DNA from: Phormidium willei BDU 130791
GTDB lineage: Bacteria; Cyanobacteriota; Cyanobacteriia; Cyanobacteriales; Geitlerinemataceae
Length of the DNA: 64,000 nucleotides
Assembly (NCBI GenBank): GCA_001637315.1
Contig: LSZA01000004.1
Span: 23,232-87,231 of the forward strand
Reading direction: 5' to 3'
Shown here: positions 45,132-53,757 of the stretch, one piece after another
How positions within the stretch are numbered: position 1 is the stretch's first letter
Layout of the letters: every line of letters begins with the position of its first letter
The notes under the pieces: generated by a model
Database searches by the model: none
Told to the model about the DNA's origin: nothing
The model's input: only the letters and a program-made list of their open reading frames with translations
Translations under genes and position numbers: made by a program

Positions 45132-46088
45132 CTAGGACGAGGATCCCCGACGGCGGCGACTTCCCCGAGAGACGGCGCGGGTTGACACATCAAATTCGAG
45201 TAATGCACCAATAGCAAAGAAGACCCCAGTAAAGGTAAAAAAGACTTCGAGCAAATCCCCACTTTCATAATTGGGGATATTCTTGTCGGCGTACTTAAAC
45301 CACATATCGGCGATGTACTGAGAGAATGCTGCGGCTGCAATCATGCGCCAGGACTGAGAAAACCGGCCTCCCCAGAAGGCCAACAACAACACCGCCGCAA
45401 TAATCAGCAGCAACACATCAAGGATCACATAGAGTAGGTTCAGAGGCGGCCCAAGGGGTTCGAGTTGTCGTTCTAGGCTAATCACCCATTCCGGGGCAGG
45501 ACGTGCGGTCTCAATCACCTCAGTGGTTTCAGCCGCCGCACTTGCACTATCAAAATCTAAGCTAAAGTCGAAGGGATAGGAGAGCCAACCGGCAAAGGCC
45601 ATACCTGCCACGGCGATGGCCAGGATAACACCCCATTGCCACAATTCCAGGTTCAGTCGCCGCGATCGCACCGCTAGGAGCATTCCAACGGTCAGACATA
45701 AATAGCTGGCGACATAAAACAGGTCTCCAGGAGAGACAGCCGGGTCAAGTTCCCAGTACAGTTCCCACCAACTAAAAAAGAGATTACCGATAAAGAAGGA
45801 AATCATCCCCAAGCCGAGGCCGAGCCAGACATTGCGACCACTGGCAATTTTATTACTCAGACCATTGCGTAAACAGAGGACTCCCGCAAACGCGAACGCC
45901 ACCTGTTCCGAGAGCAACGTCCCAATCCCATACCAAAAGGGACGGCCTTCACCGGGAACCGTGACACTAAACAGCAGGAAAAACAGCAGAGCCAAAACGC
46001 CCCACATCACGGACAGTAAAACTAAGTTCGAGGTTGATAACCAGGATTTCAACCCATTCGTATTGGTTTTCTCAGAGGTGCTACTCAT
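45132..46088 (-). CDS. integral membrane protein, 318 residues, unknown
   Basis: About seven hydrophobic segments: 21-45, 53-72, 88-107, 120-142, 150-170, 215-240 and 285-305. Between the fifth and sixth lies an acidic loop with Ala/Glu repeats (SASAAAETTEVIETARPAPEW). Conserved-looking piece: FFIGNLFFSWWELYWELDPAVSPGDLFYVASYL. The C-terminus is basic (SRGSRRRRGSSS). Not recognised. Same strand as the HTH gene 54 bases downstream, so they could be one unit. Confidence 0.7.
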   Translation of the reverse strand: MSSTSEKTNTNGLKSWLSTSNLVLLSVMWGVLALLFFLLFSVTVPGEGRPFWYGIGTLLSEQVAFAFAGVLCLRNGLSNKIASGRNVWLGLGLGMISFFIGNLFFSWWELYWELDPAVSPGDLFYVASYLCLTVGMLLAVRSRRLNLELWQWGVILAIAVAGMAFAGWLSYPFDFSLDFDSASAAAETTEVIETARPAPEWVISLERQLEPLGPPLNLLYVILDVLLLIIAAVLLLAFWGGRFSQSWRMIAAAAFSQYIADMWFKYADKNIPNYESGDLLEVFFTFTGVFFAIGALLEFDVSTRAVSRGSRRRRGSSS

Positions 46089-46209
46089 AAAACATTTCAG
46101 AGGCTAATAGCGTGCTAGCAGTGATCTCGGCCAGAATCCCCAGACGACCCTGATCCACCCAGAGTTTCGAGGGTACAACGGCTTGCCGGAAACTGGGGAG
46201 CATCAATCG

Positions 46210-46887
46210 TTAGTCCCCGGCCCAGAGTTTGCCGAGGGGGGATTGATTCATCCAATTGATAAATTGGACGCGATCGCCATCGGGTAAATCTTCGAGAGCA
46301 TCAATGGCACGTCCAGCAAAATTCGGATTGCCAAAATAGTCTTTTCCGATGCGATACAGTTCTTGAAGTAGGGTATTGAGGTGATGTTCCTGCCAAGGGG
46401 GAACCTTACCACCATCGAGGGGATCTTGTTCCAAGAGGTCTTCGACTTCCCCGGGTGCGATCGCCTGTGGAAAGTTCCATTGTTGGAACACCTTGGCAAT
46501 TTCCTTCTCAAACGCACTAGCCTGTCGAGTCCCTAGGAGGTCTTCGACATCGAAGTAAACCGCTTGTAGGAGGAGCAATGAAGCTTGTGTGAACGAGGCC
46601 GCTGCGGCAACGGATACATCATCGCTGCTCGGCTCTCCACTGATTTGTTCTAAACGAACCTTGCCCCAAACACTATAGCGATCAGGTTCTTCGAGCAGAA
46701 CACAGGCCTTGCCCCGATTGTCGGTTAAATCCCGCCAAAACGAGCGAGCTTCTTCAGCTTGATTGGCATTAAACACACTAATCAGGCGAAAGGTTTGCCC
46801 TTGATATTTAAGAACCGGAACCGGTTGACCGGATTTAGGGTGCTGGACACTGGTAATTTCAACATCCTGCCTTTTTAGAATAAACAT
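46210..46887 (-). CDS. conserved hypothetical, 225 residues
   Basis: Start chosen at the ATG at 46887 (MFILKRQDVEITSVQHP); the upstream frame extension lies in a non-coding-looking region. Mixed alpha/beta N-domain (GQPVPVLKYQGQTFRLISVFNANQAEEARSFWRDL) and a mostly helical C-domain ending MNQSPLGKLWAGD. No signal or membrane segment. Not recognised, although the composition and complete frame make it a solid gene. Upstream lies a 353-base gap to the tRNA gene. Confidence 0.7.
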   Translation of the reverse strand: MFILKRQDVEITSVQHPKSGQPVPVLKYQGQTFRLISVFNANQAEEARSFWRDLTDNRGKACVLLEEPDRYSVWGKVRLEQISGEPSSDDVSVAAAASFTQASLLLLQAVYFDVEDLLGTRQASAFEKEIAKVFQQWNFPQAIAPGEVEDLLEQDPLDGGKVPPWQEHHLNTLLQELYRIGKDYFGNPNFAGRAIDALEDLPDGDRVQFINWMNQSPLGKLWAGD

Positions 46888-47240
46888 GACACTGCCAATT
46901 GACTCCGATCGGGGTCGATGGATGGTGTGGGACACGACAGGTGGGGTGTCGTCAGAGTCGCGACACAGCAAACCATCATATCAACGATGGTACTCGCGCA
47001 CAGGCATCTGCCCCAAGGGGATCACAGGGACGACGCTTACGTCCCCCGACGTCAACCCTATCTCAACTACTGTCGGATGGTTTAGATTTTAGTGTACCCC
47101 GTAATTCGCCCTCAACGGACGCGGATGCCATTGTTCACTGTTTTTGCCGGGTCAGACTTTTCGATTCCGAGTGGGGTGTGATAGGCTGGGAAGATAGGTT
47201 TCCCGAGTTTTCAGGTCTTACAAACTAGGTCTTACAAGCT
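46888..47240. other. 353-base gap before tRNA-Arg
   Basis: No convincing gene. One short hairpin (GGGACG...CGTCCC, 47027-47045) is visible on the plus strand. Open frames here have no family resemblance. Probably holds divergent promoters for the minus-strand gene and the tRNA. Confidence 0.6.
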
Positions 47241-47314
47241 GGGTGCGTAACTCAGGTGGATAGAGTAGCTGCCTTCTAAGCAGCGAGTCGTAGGTTCGAG
47301 TCCTACCGCACCCG
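47241..47314 (+). tRNA. tRNA-Arg (anticodon TCT)
   Basis: 74 bases forming the full cloverleaf: acceptor GGGTGCG/CGCACCC with discriminator G, D-arm around CTCAGGTGGATAGAG, anticodon stem GCTGC/GCAGC with loop CTTCTAA (anticodon TCT at 47275-47277), and T-arm GTAGGTTCGAGTCCTAC. CCA is not encoded and would be added after transcription. Reads AGA (and possibly AGG) arginine codons. Confidence 0.96.
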
Positions 47315-47343
47315 TTCAGTCTTTTACCTTAATCTGCGCGACG

Positions 47344-48171
47344 TTAGCCCACTTCATGGAGTTTGAGGTGAGCAGCGGCGGCTTTGAGGGGGGCCAGCAA
47401 ACTCATGGGCAAGGCAAAACCATTGAGGGCTTTAGTTCCCAAGCCTGGGCCATGATAGTCTGTGCCGCCGGTCATGAGCAATGAGTAATGTTGGCATAGC
47501 TGCTCTAAGCGCTCCTGTTGCGATCGCCGATGATGAGGATGATACACCTCAACTCCCATCAGTCCGGCCTCTAGCAAATGAGGCAAAACCTCCTCCACCG
47601 GTCCTCCAGCAAACAAATAGGGATGCGCCCAAACCGGAACCGCACCGCAAGAGCGCAATAGGGCAATCCCGTCCTCGGCGCTAAACTTGGCATAACCAAC
47701 ATAAGCCGGCTTTCCCTCTCCGAGAAAGCGATCAAATGCCTCTTCCCAGGACTTGACATATCCAGCCGCCAACAAGGCCCGGGCCAAATGGGGGCGACTC
47801 GGCGCTACCCCTTCCCCCAACTGGGGCAGTTCCAGTGGGTATCCCAACTGGTTGAGTTTGTCAAGCATCTGTTGCGCCCGTTGCTTGCGGCCCTGCAAGC
47901 GTTCTCTCAGGGGAGCTTCGAGGCGATCGCCGTCAGGATAAAAGCCGAGAATATGCATCGATCGCCCCCGATACACCGTACTCAACTCCACCCCAGGCAC
48001 AAGGGTCAAATCGCACCCCTGAGCCGCCTCAGCCGCCTCCAGACAGCCCGACATCGTATCATGGTCGGTCAGGGCCAGGACTTTCACCCCAGCGGCCGCC
48101 GCCGTCTGGACCAGTTGCGTTGGGGTCAGGGTTCCGTCAGAATACTGACTGTGACAATGTAGTTCCAGCAT
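47344..48171 (-). CDS. PHP-domain phosphoesterase (YciV/RNase AM type)
   Basis: 275 residues from the ATG at 48171 (MLELHCHSQYSDG); the frame extends 27 codons upstream past a neighbouring promoter. Metal-binding motifs: H-C-H-S at the N-terminus, LTDHDTMSG, VPGVELS, PSRPHLARAL, PVWAHPYL and the late GGTDYHGPG. Characterised relatives hydrolyse 3',5'-nucleoside bisphosphates such as pAp and trim RNA 5' ends. The sulfotransferase in this window would make pAp as a by-product, but there is no genetic link. Divergent from purN. Confidence 0.88.
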   Translation of the reverse strand: MLELHCHSQYSDGTLTPTQLVQTAAAAGVKVLALTDHDTMSGCLEAAEAAQGCDLTLVPGVELSTVYRGRSMHILGFYPDGDRLEAPLRERLQGRKQRAQQMLDKLNQLGYPLELPQLGEGVAPSRPHLARALLAAGYVKSWEEAFDRFLGEGKPAYVGYAKFSAEDGIALLRSCGAVPVWAHPYLFAGGPVEEVLPHLLEAGLMGVEVYHPHHRRSQQERLEQLCQHYSLLMTGGTDYHGPGLGTKALNGFALPMSLLAPLKAAAAHLKLHEVG

Positions 48172-48230
48172 GATGTAGGGGCCAACGCCAAATGTCCGTT
48201 GTTGTTTCTCTAGGGTAGCTCGATTTAGCC

Positions 48231-48911
48231 GTGGCACAGTCTTCACAACCATCCGCCTCCTGTCTTATTTCCCCCAACCGTCCAGCCGCGCCATTGAGAG
48301 GGTCTAAACCCATACAATTAGGGGTTCTGGCTTCGGGGAATGGGAGTAACTTCGAGGCTCTCGTTCAAGCGATCGCCGACGGGAAACTACGGGCTGAGAT
48401 CCCCGTCCTAATTTACAATAATCCTGGAGCGGCCGTGGCGGCTCGCGCTCAGCGTTGGGGGATTCCGGCGGTTTTACTCAATCATCGCAACTATCACAGT
48501 CGCGAAGCCTTTGACTTTGATATCGCCCAAACTTTACGCCAATCTGGGGTAGAGTGGGTCATCATGGCTGGCTGGATGCGCCGTGTCACCCAAGTCTTGA
48601 TCGACCATTTTGGCGATCAAATGCTGAACATTCACCCCAGTCTGCTGCCGAGTTTCCCCGGACTCCATGCCATTGAACAGGCCTTAGCCGCTGGGGTCAA
48701 AATCACGGGCTGTACGGTCCATATTGTCCGTTTAAAGGTCGATAGTGGCCCAATTCTCATCCAGGCCGCTGTGCCCGTCCTGCCCGATGATACGGCTGAG
48801 AGTTTGCACCAACGGGTACAGGTCCAAGAACATGAGATCTTACCCCGAGCCATTGACTTAGCGGTGCGACGACAGGCCCAACTGACGGCGGAGAATTCCC
48901 CTCGTTCCTAA
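48231..48911 (+). CDS. purN: phosphoribosylglycinamide formyltransferase
   Basis: 226 residues from a GTG start. The family core starts at about residue 28 (IQLGVLASGNGSNFEALVQAI); the preceding polar tail may be extra or a start mis-set. Key features: NNPGAAVAARA, VIMAGWMRRVT, the catalytic HPSLLPSFPG and a GCTVHIV.., D-SGPILIQAAVPVLPDDT. Third step of de novo purine synthesis, using 10-formyl-THF. Followed 33 bases later by pyrE on the same strand, a possible joint unit of purine and pyrimidine synthesis. Confidence 0.96.
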   Translation: MAQSSQPSASCLISPNRPAAPLRGSKPIQLGVLASGNGSNFEALVQAIADGKLRAEIPVLIYNNPGAAVAARAQRWGIPAVLLNHRNYHSREAFDFDIAQTLRQSGVEWVIMAGWMRRVTQVLIDHFGDQMLNIHPSLLPSFPGLHAIEQALAAGVKITGCTVHIVRLKVDSGPILIQAAVPVLPDDTAESLHQRVQVQEHEILPRAIDLAVRRQAQLTAENSPRS

Positions 48912-48944
48912 TCTCTATCCCATGTTTCGCGACACTTTGCTACT

Positions 48945-49550
48945 ATGACCTCCTCTTCTGTCTCCAAGACGCTGGCGAGCTGTGACCTGGCGCAACTCGA
49001 ACAGCATCTGCTACGGCTTCTGGCTCGTTTGGCCTATCGGGAAGGGGATTTTGTCCTCTCTTCGGGCCAACGCAGTTCCTACTATATCAATGGGAAACTG
49101 GTCACCCTCGATCCTGAGGGGGCGTTATGTGTGGGCCGCTTGATGCGATCGCGGCTACCGGAGGATACGGCGGCGGTGGCCGGCTTAACCCTCGGGGCCG
49201 ATCCCATTGTCAGTGCGGTAACGGTCGTCTCAGCCTATGAACAACAGCCGCTACCGGGGTTAATTGTCCGTAAAGAGGCGAAAGGCCATGGAACCCGAGC
49301 CTATATCGAGGGGCCGACGTTAGAGAAAGGGGCCAAGGTGGTGGTCTTAGAAGATGTGGTCACCACGGGCCAGTCGGCGATGAAGGCGGTGACACGGCTA
49401 CGGGATGCTGGCTATACCGTTGAGCGTGTGGTGTCTCTGGTCGACCGCCAACAAGGTGGAGGTCAGTTTTATCAGGAGCGAGGCTTGGCCTTTGATGCCT
49501 TGTTTACAATTCCTGCCATCCAAGCGATCGCCCGACAACAGGACGCCTAG
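48945..49550 (+). CDS. pyrE: orotate phosphoribosyltransferase
   Basis: 201 residues. PRPP-binding motif VVLEDVVTTGQS (about 133-144) and the family piece FVLSSGQRSSYYINGKLVTLDPEGA. The next-to-last step of UMP synthesis: orotate + PRPP gives OMP. Close behind purN. The gene is followed by a 93-base gap and a small single-span membrane protein gene. Confidence 0.95.
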   Translation: MTSSSVSKTLASCDLAQLEQHLLRLLARLAYREGDFVLSSGQRSSYYINGKLVTLDPEGALCVGRLMRSRLPEDTAAVAGLTLGADPIVSAVTVVSAYEQQPLPGLIVRKEAKGHGTRAYIEGPTLEKGAKVVVLEDVVTTGQSAMKAVTRLRDAGYTVERVVSLVDRQQGGGQFYQERGLAFDALFTIPAIQAIARQQDA

Positions 49551-49643
49551 TTCCCTCTGGCTGGGGTTGGGGTCGTTTTGGGGTCGTCATGGGGTCTCTC
49601 TCTGGGTTAGGCTGGGGAGGATCCCCGTCTGAGGCTATTGATT

Positions 49644-49805
49644 ATGACCGATCCTCGTTCTCAAGGCGATCGCCCACCTGGGGAGGCGTCTGAATCTCGC
49701 CAAGCCAAGGTGAATGTGGTGGAGGTTGATCCGGTGACCTTGTTTGCGATCGTGGCGGCATTGTTGATCGTACCGGTCTTCCTCGCTGGCTTTTTCTTCC
49801 AATGA
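49644..49805 (+). CDS. small single-span membrane protein, 53 residues
   Basis: ATG at 49644, TGA at 49803-49805. About 30 polar residues (Asp/Pro/Gly/Glu-rich) and then one transmembrane helix (VTLFAIVAALLIVPVFLAGFFF) near the C-terminus. Short proteins of this design are common among cyanobacterial photosystem assembly or accessory subunits, but I do not recognise this one. A terminator follows. Confidence 0.55.
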   Translation: MTDPRSQGDRPPGEASESRQAKVNVVEVDPVTLFAIVAALLIVPVFLAGFFFQ

Positions 49806-49854
49806 CCGGTTTCGACCCCCACGTCTTCCTAGGATGACCTTGCCATTGATCGCG

Positions 49855-49880
49855 AAAACCTGCCTCTAGGGGCAGGTTTT
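49855..49880 (+). terminator. intrinsic terminator after the pyrE/small-protein genes
   Basis: AAAACCTGCC-TCTAGG-GGCAGGTTTT: a 10-bp stem ending in TTTT, symmetric, so it could serve both strands (the sugar-transferase gene ends at 49959). Confidence 0.8.
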
Positions 49881-49958
49881 GACGTGAAGGGGTTGACCGA
49901 GTGTAACCCCCCTAATTTGTAGATCATGCACCATGAACAAGCGAAAGTCTGGTCAACC

Positions 49959-50654
49959 TTAACACGCACCGCTTCCTTTGACGACAACCAGAATCGTTTT
50001 CAGAATCAGTTGCAAATCATAGGTCACAGACCATTTTTCTTGATATTGAAGATCCATCTCAACGATATCTTCAAAGTTTTTCACCGTTGAACGTCCGTTG
50101 ACTTGCCATTCGCCCGTTAAACCCGGTTTGACATCGAGGCGCCGCCAATGGTGAGGGGTGTAGCGTGCCACTTCGTCAGGAGTTGGGGGACGCGTTCCCA
50201 CTAGACTCATATCGCCTTTGAGAACATTCCAAAACTGAGGCAGTTCGTCGAGACTGGTACGACGGAGGAAACGACCGATCCGAGTAATCCGGGGGTCATT
50301 TTCATTTTTGAAGATGAAGCCGCTGGCTTGATTTTGTACTAAATGTTTTTTCTGGTCAGCATCGGCCACCATTGAGCGGAATTTCCAAATCCGGAAGGGT
50401 TTGCCTTTATAGCCACAACGAACTTGGCTATAAAAGATGCCGCCGGAGTCGGAGATTGAGGTGGCGATCGCCACAGGAATCGCGACCATCGCGGTGATAC
50501 ATAACCCGACGATGGCGCCGAGAATATCGATGATGCGTTTGACTCGGCTGTTGGCCGAGGGATGGATTGGTTCGGAAAATACTGCTGCGGTATCAGAGTG
50601 ATACGGATTGAAGGCAGCAAATTGCGAAGTCAGTGTCGTAGTCACGGTTGGCAC
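49959..50654 (-). CDS. bacterial sugar transferase, exopolysaccharide initiator
   Basis: 231 residues of the Bac_transf (PF02397) family, like WcaJ/undecaprenyl-phosphate galactose phosphotransferase C-terminal domains. One membrane helix (about 38-63), then FYSQVRCGYKGKPFRIWKFRSM, RITRIGRFLRRTSLDELPQFWNVLKGDMSLVGTRPPTPDEV and WQVNGRSTVKNFEDIVEMDLQYQEKWS. It transfers a sugar phosphate to undecaprenyl phosphate, starting repeat-unit assembly of exopolysaccharide. Membrane-bound at the cytosolic face. Lacks the large N-terminal transmembrane part of WcaJ-type proteins. May feed the same surface polymers as the GT cluster near 18 kb; inference only. Confidence 0.92.
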   Translation of the reverse strand: MPTVTTTLTSQFAAFNPYHSDTAAVFSEPIHPSANSRVKRIIDILGAIVGLCITAMVAIPVAIATSISDSGGIFYSQVRCGYKGKPFRIWKFRSMVADADQKKHLVQNQASGFIFKNENDPRITRIGRFLRRTSLDELPQFWNVLKGDMSLVGTRPPTPDEVARYTPHHWRRLDVKPGLTGEWQVNGRSTVKNFEDIVEMDLQYQEKWSVTYDLQLILKTILVVVKGSGAC

Positions 50655-50872
50655 TCTTCGTTACATTACAGGTCAGCCCTTATGACCCCAATATAGTCAG
50701 ACTGCTGGCGTCTGGGTAGATGTTCCCCATCAAGTTTGCTTAATCTTCATCATTGAGGCGACTTTTTTAAAGTTACGATGAGGAAATGCCGCAAAATGCC
50801 AAAATGTTCTTGGCAGAGGGAGTGATATGGATCACGAACGGGGTCGGGGTTCCCGTTAATTTCTCACTAATT

Positions 50873-51502
50873 TCAGAGATGGGCGGCCAACTGGTGGAAT
50901 AAGTCTTTAACTTTATGTAAATCTTTGTCTCCTGGCGATCGCTCAACGCCACTGGAGAGATCAACACCGTCGGGATGAAGTTCAGATAAGGCCTGGCTAA
51001 TGTTCTCCGGGGTGAGGCCCCCAGCCAGAAACCAGGGAACAGCCGGCTCGAACGATTGTAACGCTTGCCAATCTAGGGTTTTGCCGGTTCCCCCGAGTTG
51101 TTTGGGGTGGTACGCATCTAGGAGTAGGCCATCGATCGCATCGTGATAGCGATCGCTCATTTCTAAGTCAGCGGTTTGGCGAATCCGCAAGGCTTTAATC
51201 AGTTCGAGTTCAGGCCGCGCGGCCCGCAACGCCTGACAAAAGGCGGGAGATTCGTCACCGTGGAGTTGAATGCCGCTGAGGGGGGCAATTTCAAGCAGGT
51301 GGCGGATTTCTTCGATGGAGGCGTTCGCGACGACTCCGATGCGATCGCAGGGGGGAAGGATCTGACAAATCTCGGCAATCTGTGCCGGCGTCACATAACG
51401 GGGAGAGGCTTTCACGCAAATAAACCCCAACGCCGTCGCGCCGGCTTGCACAATCGCCCGTCCCTGTTCGGCTTGGCTGATGCCACAAATTTTAACCCGC
51501 AT
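50873..51502 (-). CDS. trpF: phosphoribosylanthranilate isomerase
   Basis: 209 residues from the ATG at 51502 (MRVKICGIS). (beta/alpha)8 enzyme with KICGI at the start, [49 protein letters not shown] and [20 protein letters not shown] (phosphate-binding). Third step of tryptophan synthesis. Not linked to other trp genes here, as is usual in cyanobacteria. Divergent from psaK with a 218-base gap. Confidence 0.95.
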   Translation of the reverse strand: MRVKICGISQAEQGRAIVQAGATALGFICVKASPRYVTPAQIAEICQILPPCDRIGVVANASIEEIRHLLEIAPLSGIQLHGDESPAFCQALRAARPELELIKALRIRQTADLEMSDRYHDAIDGLLLDAYHPKQLGGTGKTLDWQALQSFEPAVPWFLAGGLTPENISQALSELHPDGVDLSSGVERSPGDKDLHKVKDLFHQLAAHL

Positions 51503-51675
51503 TGGCGATCGTCCTGAACTCGCGGGGCGTCGCAACGCCCTCCCAGTCGTTTATCATATTTCAGTAGCTTTGTCAACCCATTGTGATCCCAATTGAGCCT
51601 TCACGGCGAACCGCTCAAGTGGGATCAGTTTGTTAACTATTTCAACGTTTACAGAGATTCCTAGGGATTTCTGCC

Positions 51676-51681
51676 TATAAT
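51676..51681 (+). promoter_or_regulatory. -10-like TATAAT before psaK
   Basis: Consensus TATAAT 40 bases before the psaK ATG. A TTTACA lies at 51648-51653 but is 22 bases away, too far for a standard -35. PSI genes often use extended regulatory regions, so this is a candidate only. Confidence 0.35.
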
Positions 51682-51720
51682 CTAGCCCAATCCGCTACTT
51701 TTTTATCTTCATTTACAACC

Positions 51721-51996
51721 ATGCTTTTTATCAACAGCACCTTAACTCTAGCTGCCTCCGGTTTGACAACGCCTTGGTCAACCGACGTTGCCATCATTAT
51801 GGTCGCGTCTAACCTATTTGCCCTGGCTATCGGACGCTATGCCATTCAAAAACGAGGGGTTGGCCCAGCATTGCCGATCTCGGTTCCAGGGCTGTTTGAG
51901 GGCTTTGGTTGGTCAGAACTTCTGGCGACGGCGAGCTTTGGCCATATCCTCGGTGCCGGTATTATCCTGGGTCTAGGTGGTTCTGGGGCCTTATAG
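51721..51996 (+). CDS. psaK: photosystem I subunit X (PsaK)
   Basis: 91 residues. Short N-terminal extension (MLFINSTLTLAASGLTTPWST), which is removed in mature PsaK, then two transmembrane helices (about 24-42 and 65-88) with the conserved GRYAIQKRGVGPALP loop and the FGHILGAGIILGLG end. PsaK sits at the PSI periphery, and in cyanobacteria some forms affect state transitions and high-light response. Single gene between trpF (divergent) and an AAA ATPase (convergent). Confidence 0.96.
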   Translation: MLFINSTLTLAASGLTTPWSTDVAIIMVASNLFALAIGRYAIQKRGVGPALPISVPGLFEGFGWSELLATASFGHILGAGIILGLGGSGAL

Positions 51997-52104
51997 AGGT
52001 TAACAACGGTTGACGTTGACGGCGAATGAGTTAAAGTGGGCGACCTTAACGGGTTGCCCTTTTTGCTCGAAAGGCGGCTCGAAACCTTGCTAAGACCCGT
52101 GCCA

Positions 52105-53244
52105 TTAACCCAAACGTTGGCGAATCCAGAGGGCGAATAGGGGCAAAGCGAGACGGTAGCCGAGATCGGGACCGTAGATCAGGCCTTTATGTTGTAGGCC
52201 GGCGATCGCCCCCTGTAACGAGCCACCTCGTGAGAGATGGTGTTTTTGGATATAGTGGCGGCTTTGGGGTTTATCAGTGGGATCGAGGGCTAAGGATTCG
52301 AGGAGTTGTAGTTGCGAGGCGGGTAAAAGAACCAACAAAGACTCAAAGATATTGCTTAAATCGGCCAGTAAGTCTTGTAGCGTCTCTGCGATCGCCACAT
52401 CATCTAAACGACCATGATCCCAACGGCGTTGACGTAAACGACCCACTAACATTGACGCATCGCCGATATGTCCTTGAACGGCGTTGAGGAAAGTTTCTAG
52501 GGCCGGCGATCGCGGATCAAAACTCAAACCCACTTGCTGTAAGACCAATTGCGCCCAAGCGGCCACCACATCATCGGCTAGAGGCGTTAAACAAATGGTT
52601 TCGAGGCAACGATGCTCTTCATAGAGGGTATAACTTTCAGCGAGGGTGGCAATTAGGACATAGTTGGCGGTGGTGTGGCGGGTGATGGCCTCTTGTAACC
52701 CAGTTTCCCATTGGGCCGTGCGATCCCAGGCCCGGATGTGGGGAAATCCTTGAAAAATCAGGATCACCTGTCGTTTCATGGCGATCGCCAACTGCTGAGG
52801 AAGCTGCAACAGAACCTGATAGGCCTGCCAGAGTTGCTCAGCGGTGAGACCTGGCTCCCGTTGCAAGGATAACTTACGAGGACCCGTAGCATTGAACTCA
52901 AACCACGGTTGTCCCTCTGTGACGGTCCAATGTTGTAGGAAGGCGATCGCCCCTTGGCTTTTGGCCCCCTGAGAAATCCCCTCACAGAGTAACTGCACAA
53001 ACCGCCGTCCATCAGTGGCGCGAATACAGTCGACTTCCATCACTTTCGCCCCCACCTCCCGGGCCGCTCGTCGAACGAGGGTTCGACGACCACTTCCTGG
53101 AACTCCCGCAATGAGTAAATCGCGACCATTGGCTAGAGTCTGAGTAATCTGCTGAAACTGAGCCTGTCGCCCAAACAATTCCAGTACCGATTCTTTCTGT
53201 GCAGAGATCCTCGGTACTGTCTCACCTGGTGTTGGTCCTAGCAT
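52105..53244 (-). CDS. AAA-type ATPase domain protein, unknown role
   Basis: 379 residues from the ATG at 53244; a TTG start further up is also in frame. P-loop GVPGSGRRT is near residue 44-52 in LANGRDLLIAGVPGSGRRTLVRRAA. There is an ATPase-like middle with VILIFQGFPHIRAWD, where a Walker B-like hydrophobic strand ends in Gly rather than the usual acidic pair. The C-terminal third is helical with two short winged-helix-like units. No clear sensor or DNA-binding motif. Could be an STAND/Orc1-like regulator; this is guesswork. Convergent with psaK. Confidence 0.65.
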   Translation of the reverse strand: MLGPTPGETVPRISAQKESVLELFGRQAQFQQITQTLANGRDLLIAGVPGSGRRTLVRRAAREVGAKVMEVDCIRATDGRRFVQLLCEGISQGAKSQGAIAFLQHWTVTEGQPWFEFNATGPRKLSLQREPGLTAEQLWQAYQVLLQLPQQLAIAMKRQVILIFQGFPHIRAWDRTAQWETGLQEAITRHTTANYVLIATLAESYTLYEEHRCLETICLTPLADDVVAAWAQLVLQQVGLSFDPRSPALETFLNAVQGHIGDASMLVGRLRQRRWDHGRLDDVAIAETLQDLLADLSNIFESLLVLLPASQLQLLESLALDPTDKPQSRHYIQKHHLSRGGSLQGAIAGLQHKGLIYGPDLGYRLALPLFALWIRQRLG

Positions 53245-53421
53245 CCTGTAGTTCTTCGCTATTGCATCAACATCAACGTTGTCATCTCGCACGATAAGCC
53301 AGATCAGACCCAAACACAACCAAAAATTATAGTGCCACGTCGTGACAACACTAAAAAATCGTGCTAGTCTGATTCTAACACAGACAATTTTGAGTTTAGT
53401 CCTTAGCCCCTGACAACCTCC

Positions 53422-53757
53422 GTGTTAGAAGCCTGCATCTTAGCAACCGTCCTTATCGGATTCATCGGCATCATCGTCAAGCAAAATCTGTTGATGAAGA
53501 TCATCGCCATGGATGTCATGAGTACAGGTGCGATCGCCTACTACGTCTTCATCTCCTCGCGAGATGGACTCTCATCACCGATTTTCAATCAAGAAACCCC
53601 CCTGCAATATGCAGATCCAGTTCCTCAAGCAGTGATCTTAACTGCCATTGTCATTGGCTTTTCCATTCAAGCGTTAATGCTTGTCGGTGCGATGAAACTC
53701 GCCCATCATAACCCCACCCTAGAAACCAATGAAATCGAGGACAACAACACGCCATGA
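53422..53757 (+). CDS. mrpC: Mrp antiporter subunit C
   Basis: 111 residues from a GTG start, three transmembrane helices, resembling MrpC/MnhC and NuoK: TVLIGFIGIIVKQNLLMKIIAMDVMSTGAIAYYVF and AVILTAIVIGFSIQALML. First gene of the Mrp-type operon that runs to 57391. The Mrp complex exchanges Na+ (or another cation) for protons across the membrane. Its stop overlaps the D subunit start by four bases (ATGA). Confidence 0.9.
   Translation: MLEACILATVLIGFIGIIVKQNLLMKIIAMDVMSTGAIAYYVFISSRDGLSSPIFNQETPLQYADPVPQAVILTAIVIGFSIQALMLVGAMKLAHHNPTLETNEIEDNNTP

Noticed and set aside
46886..47228. Two overlapping open frames before tRNA-Arg
   Set aside because: They overlap in different frames, read as low-complexity Arg/Ser/Thr text and show no homology pattern.
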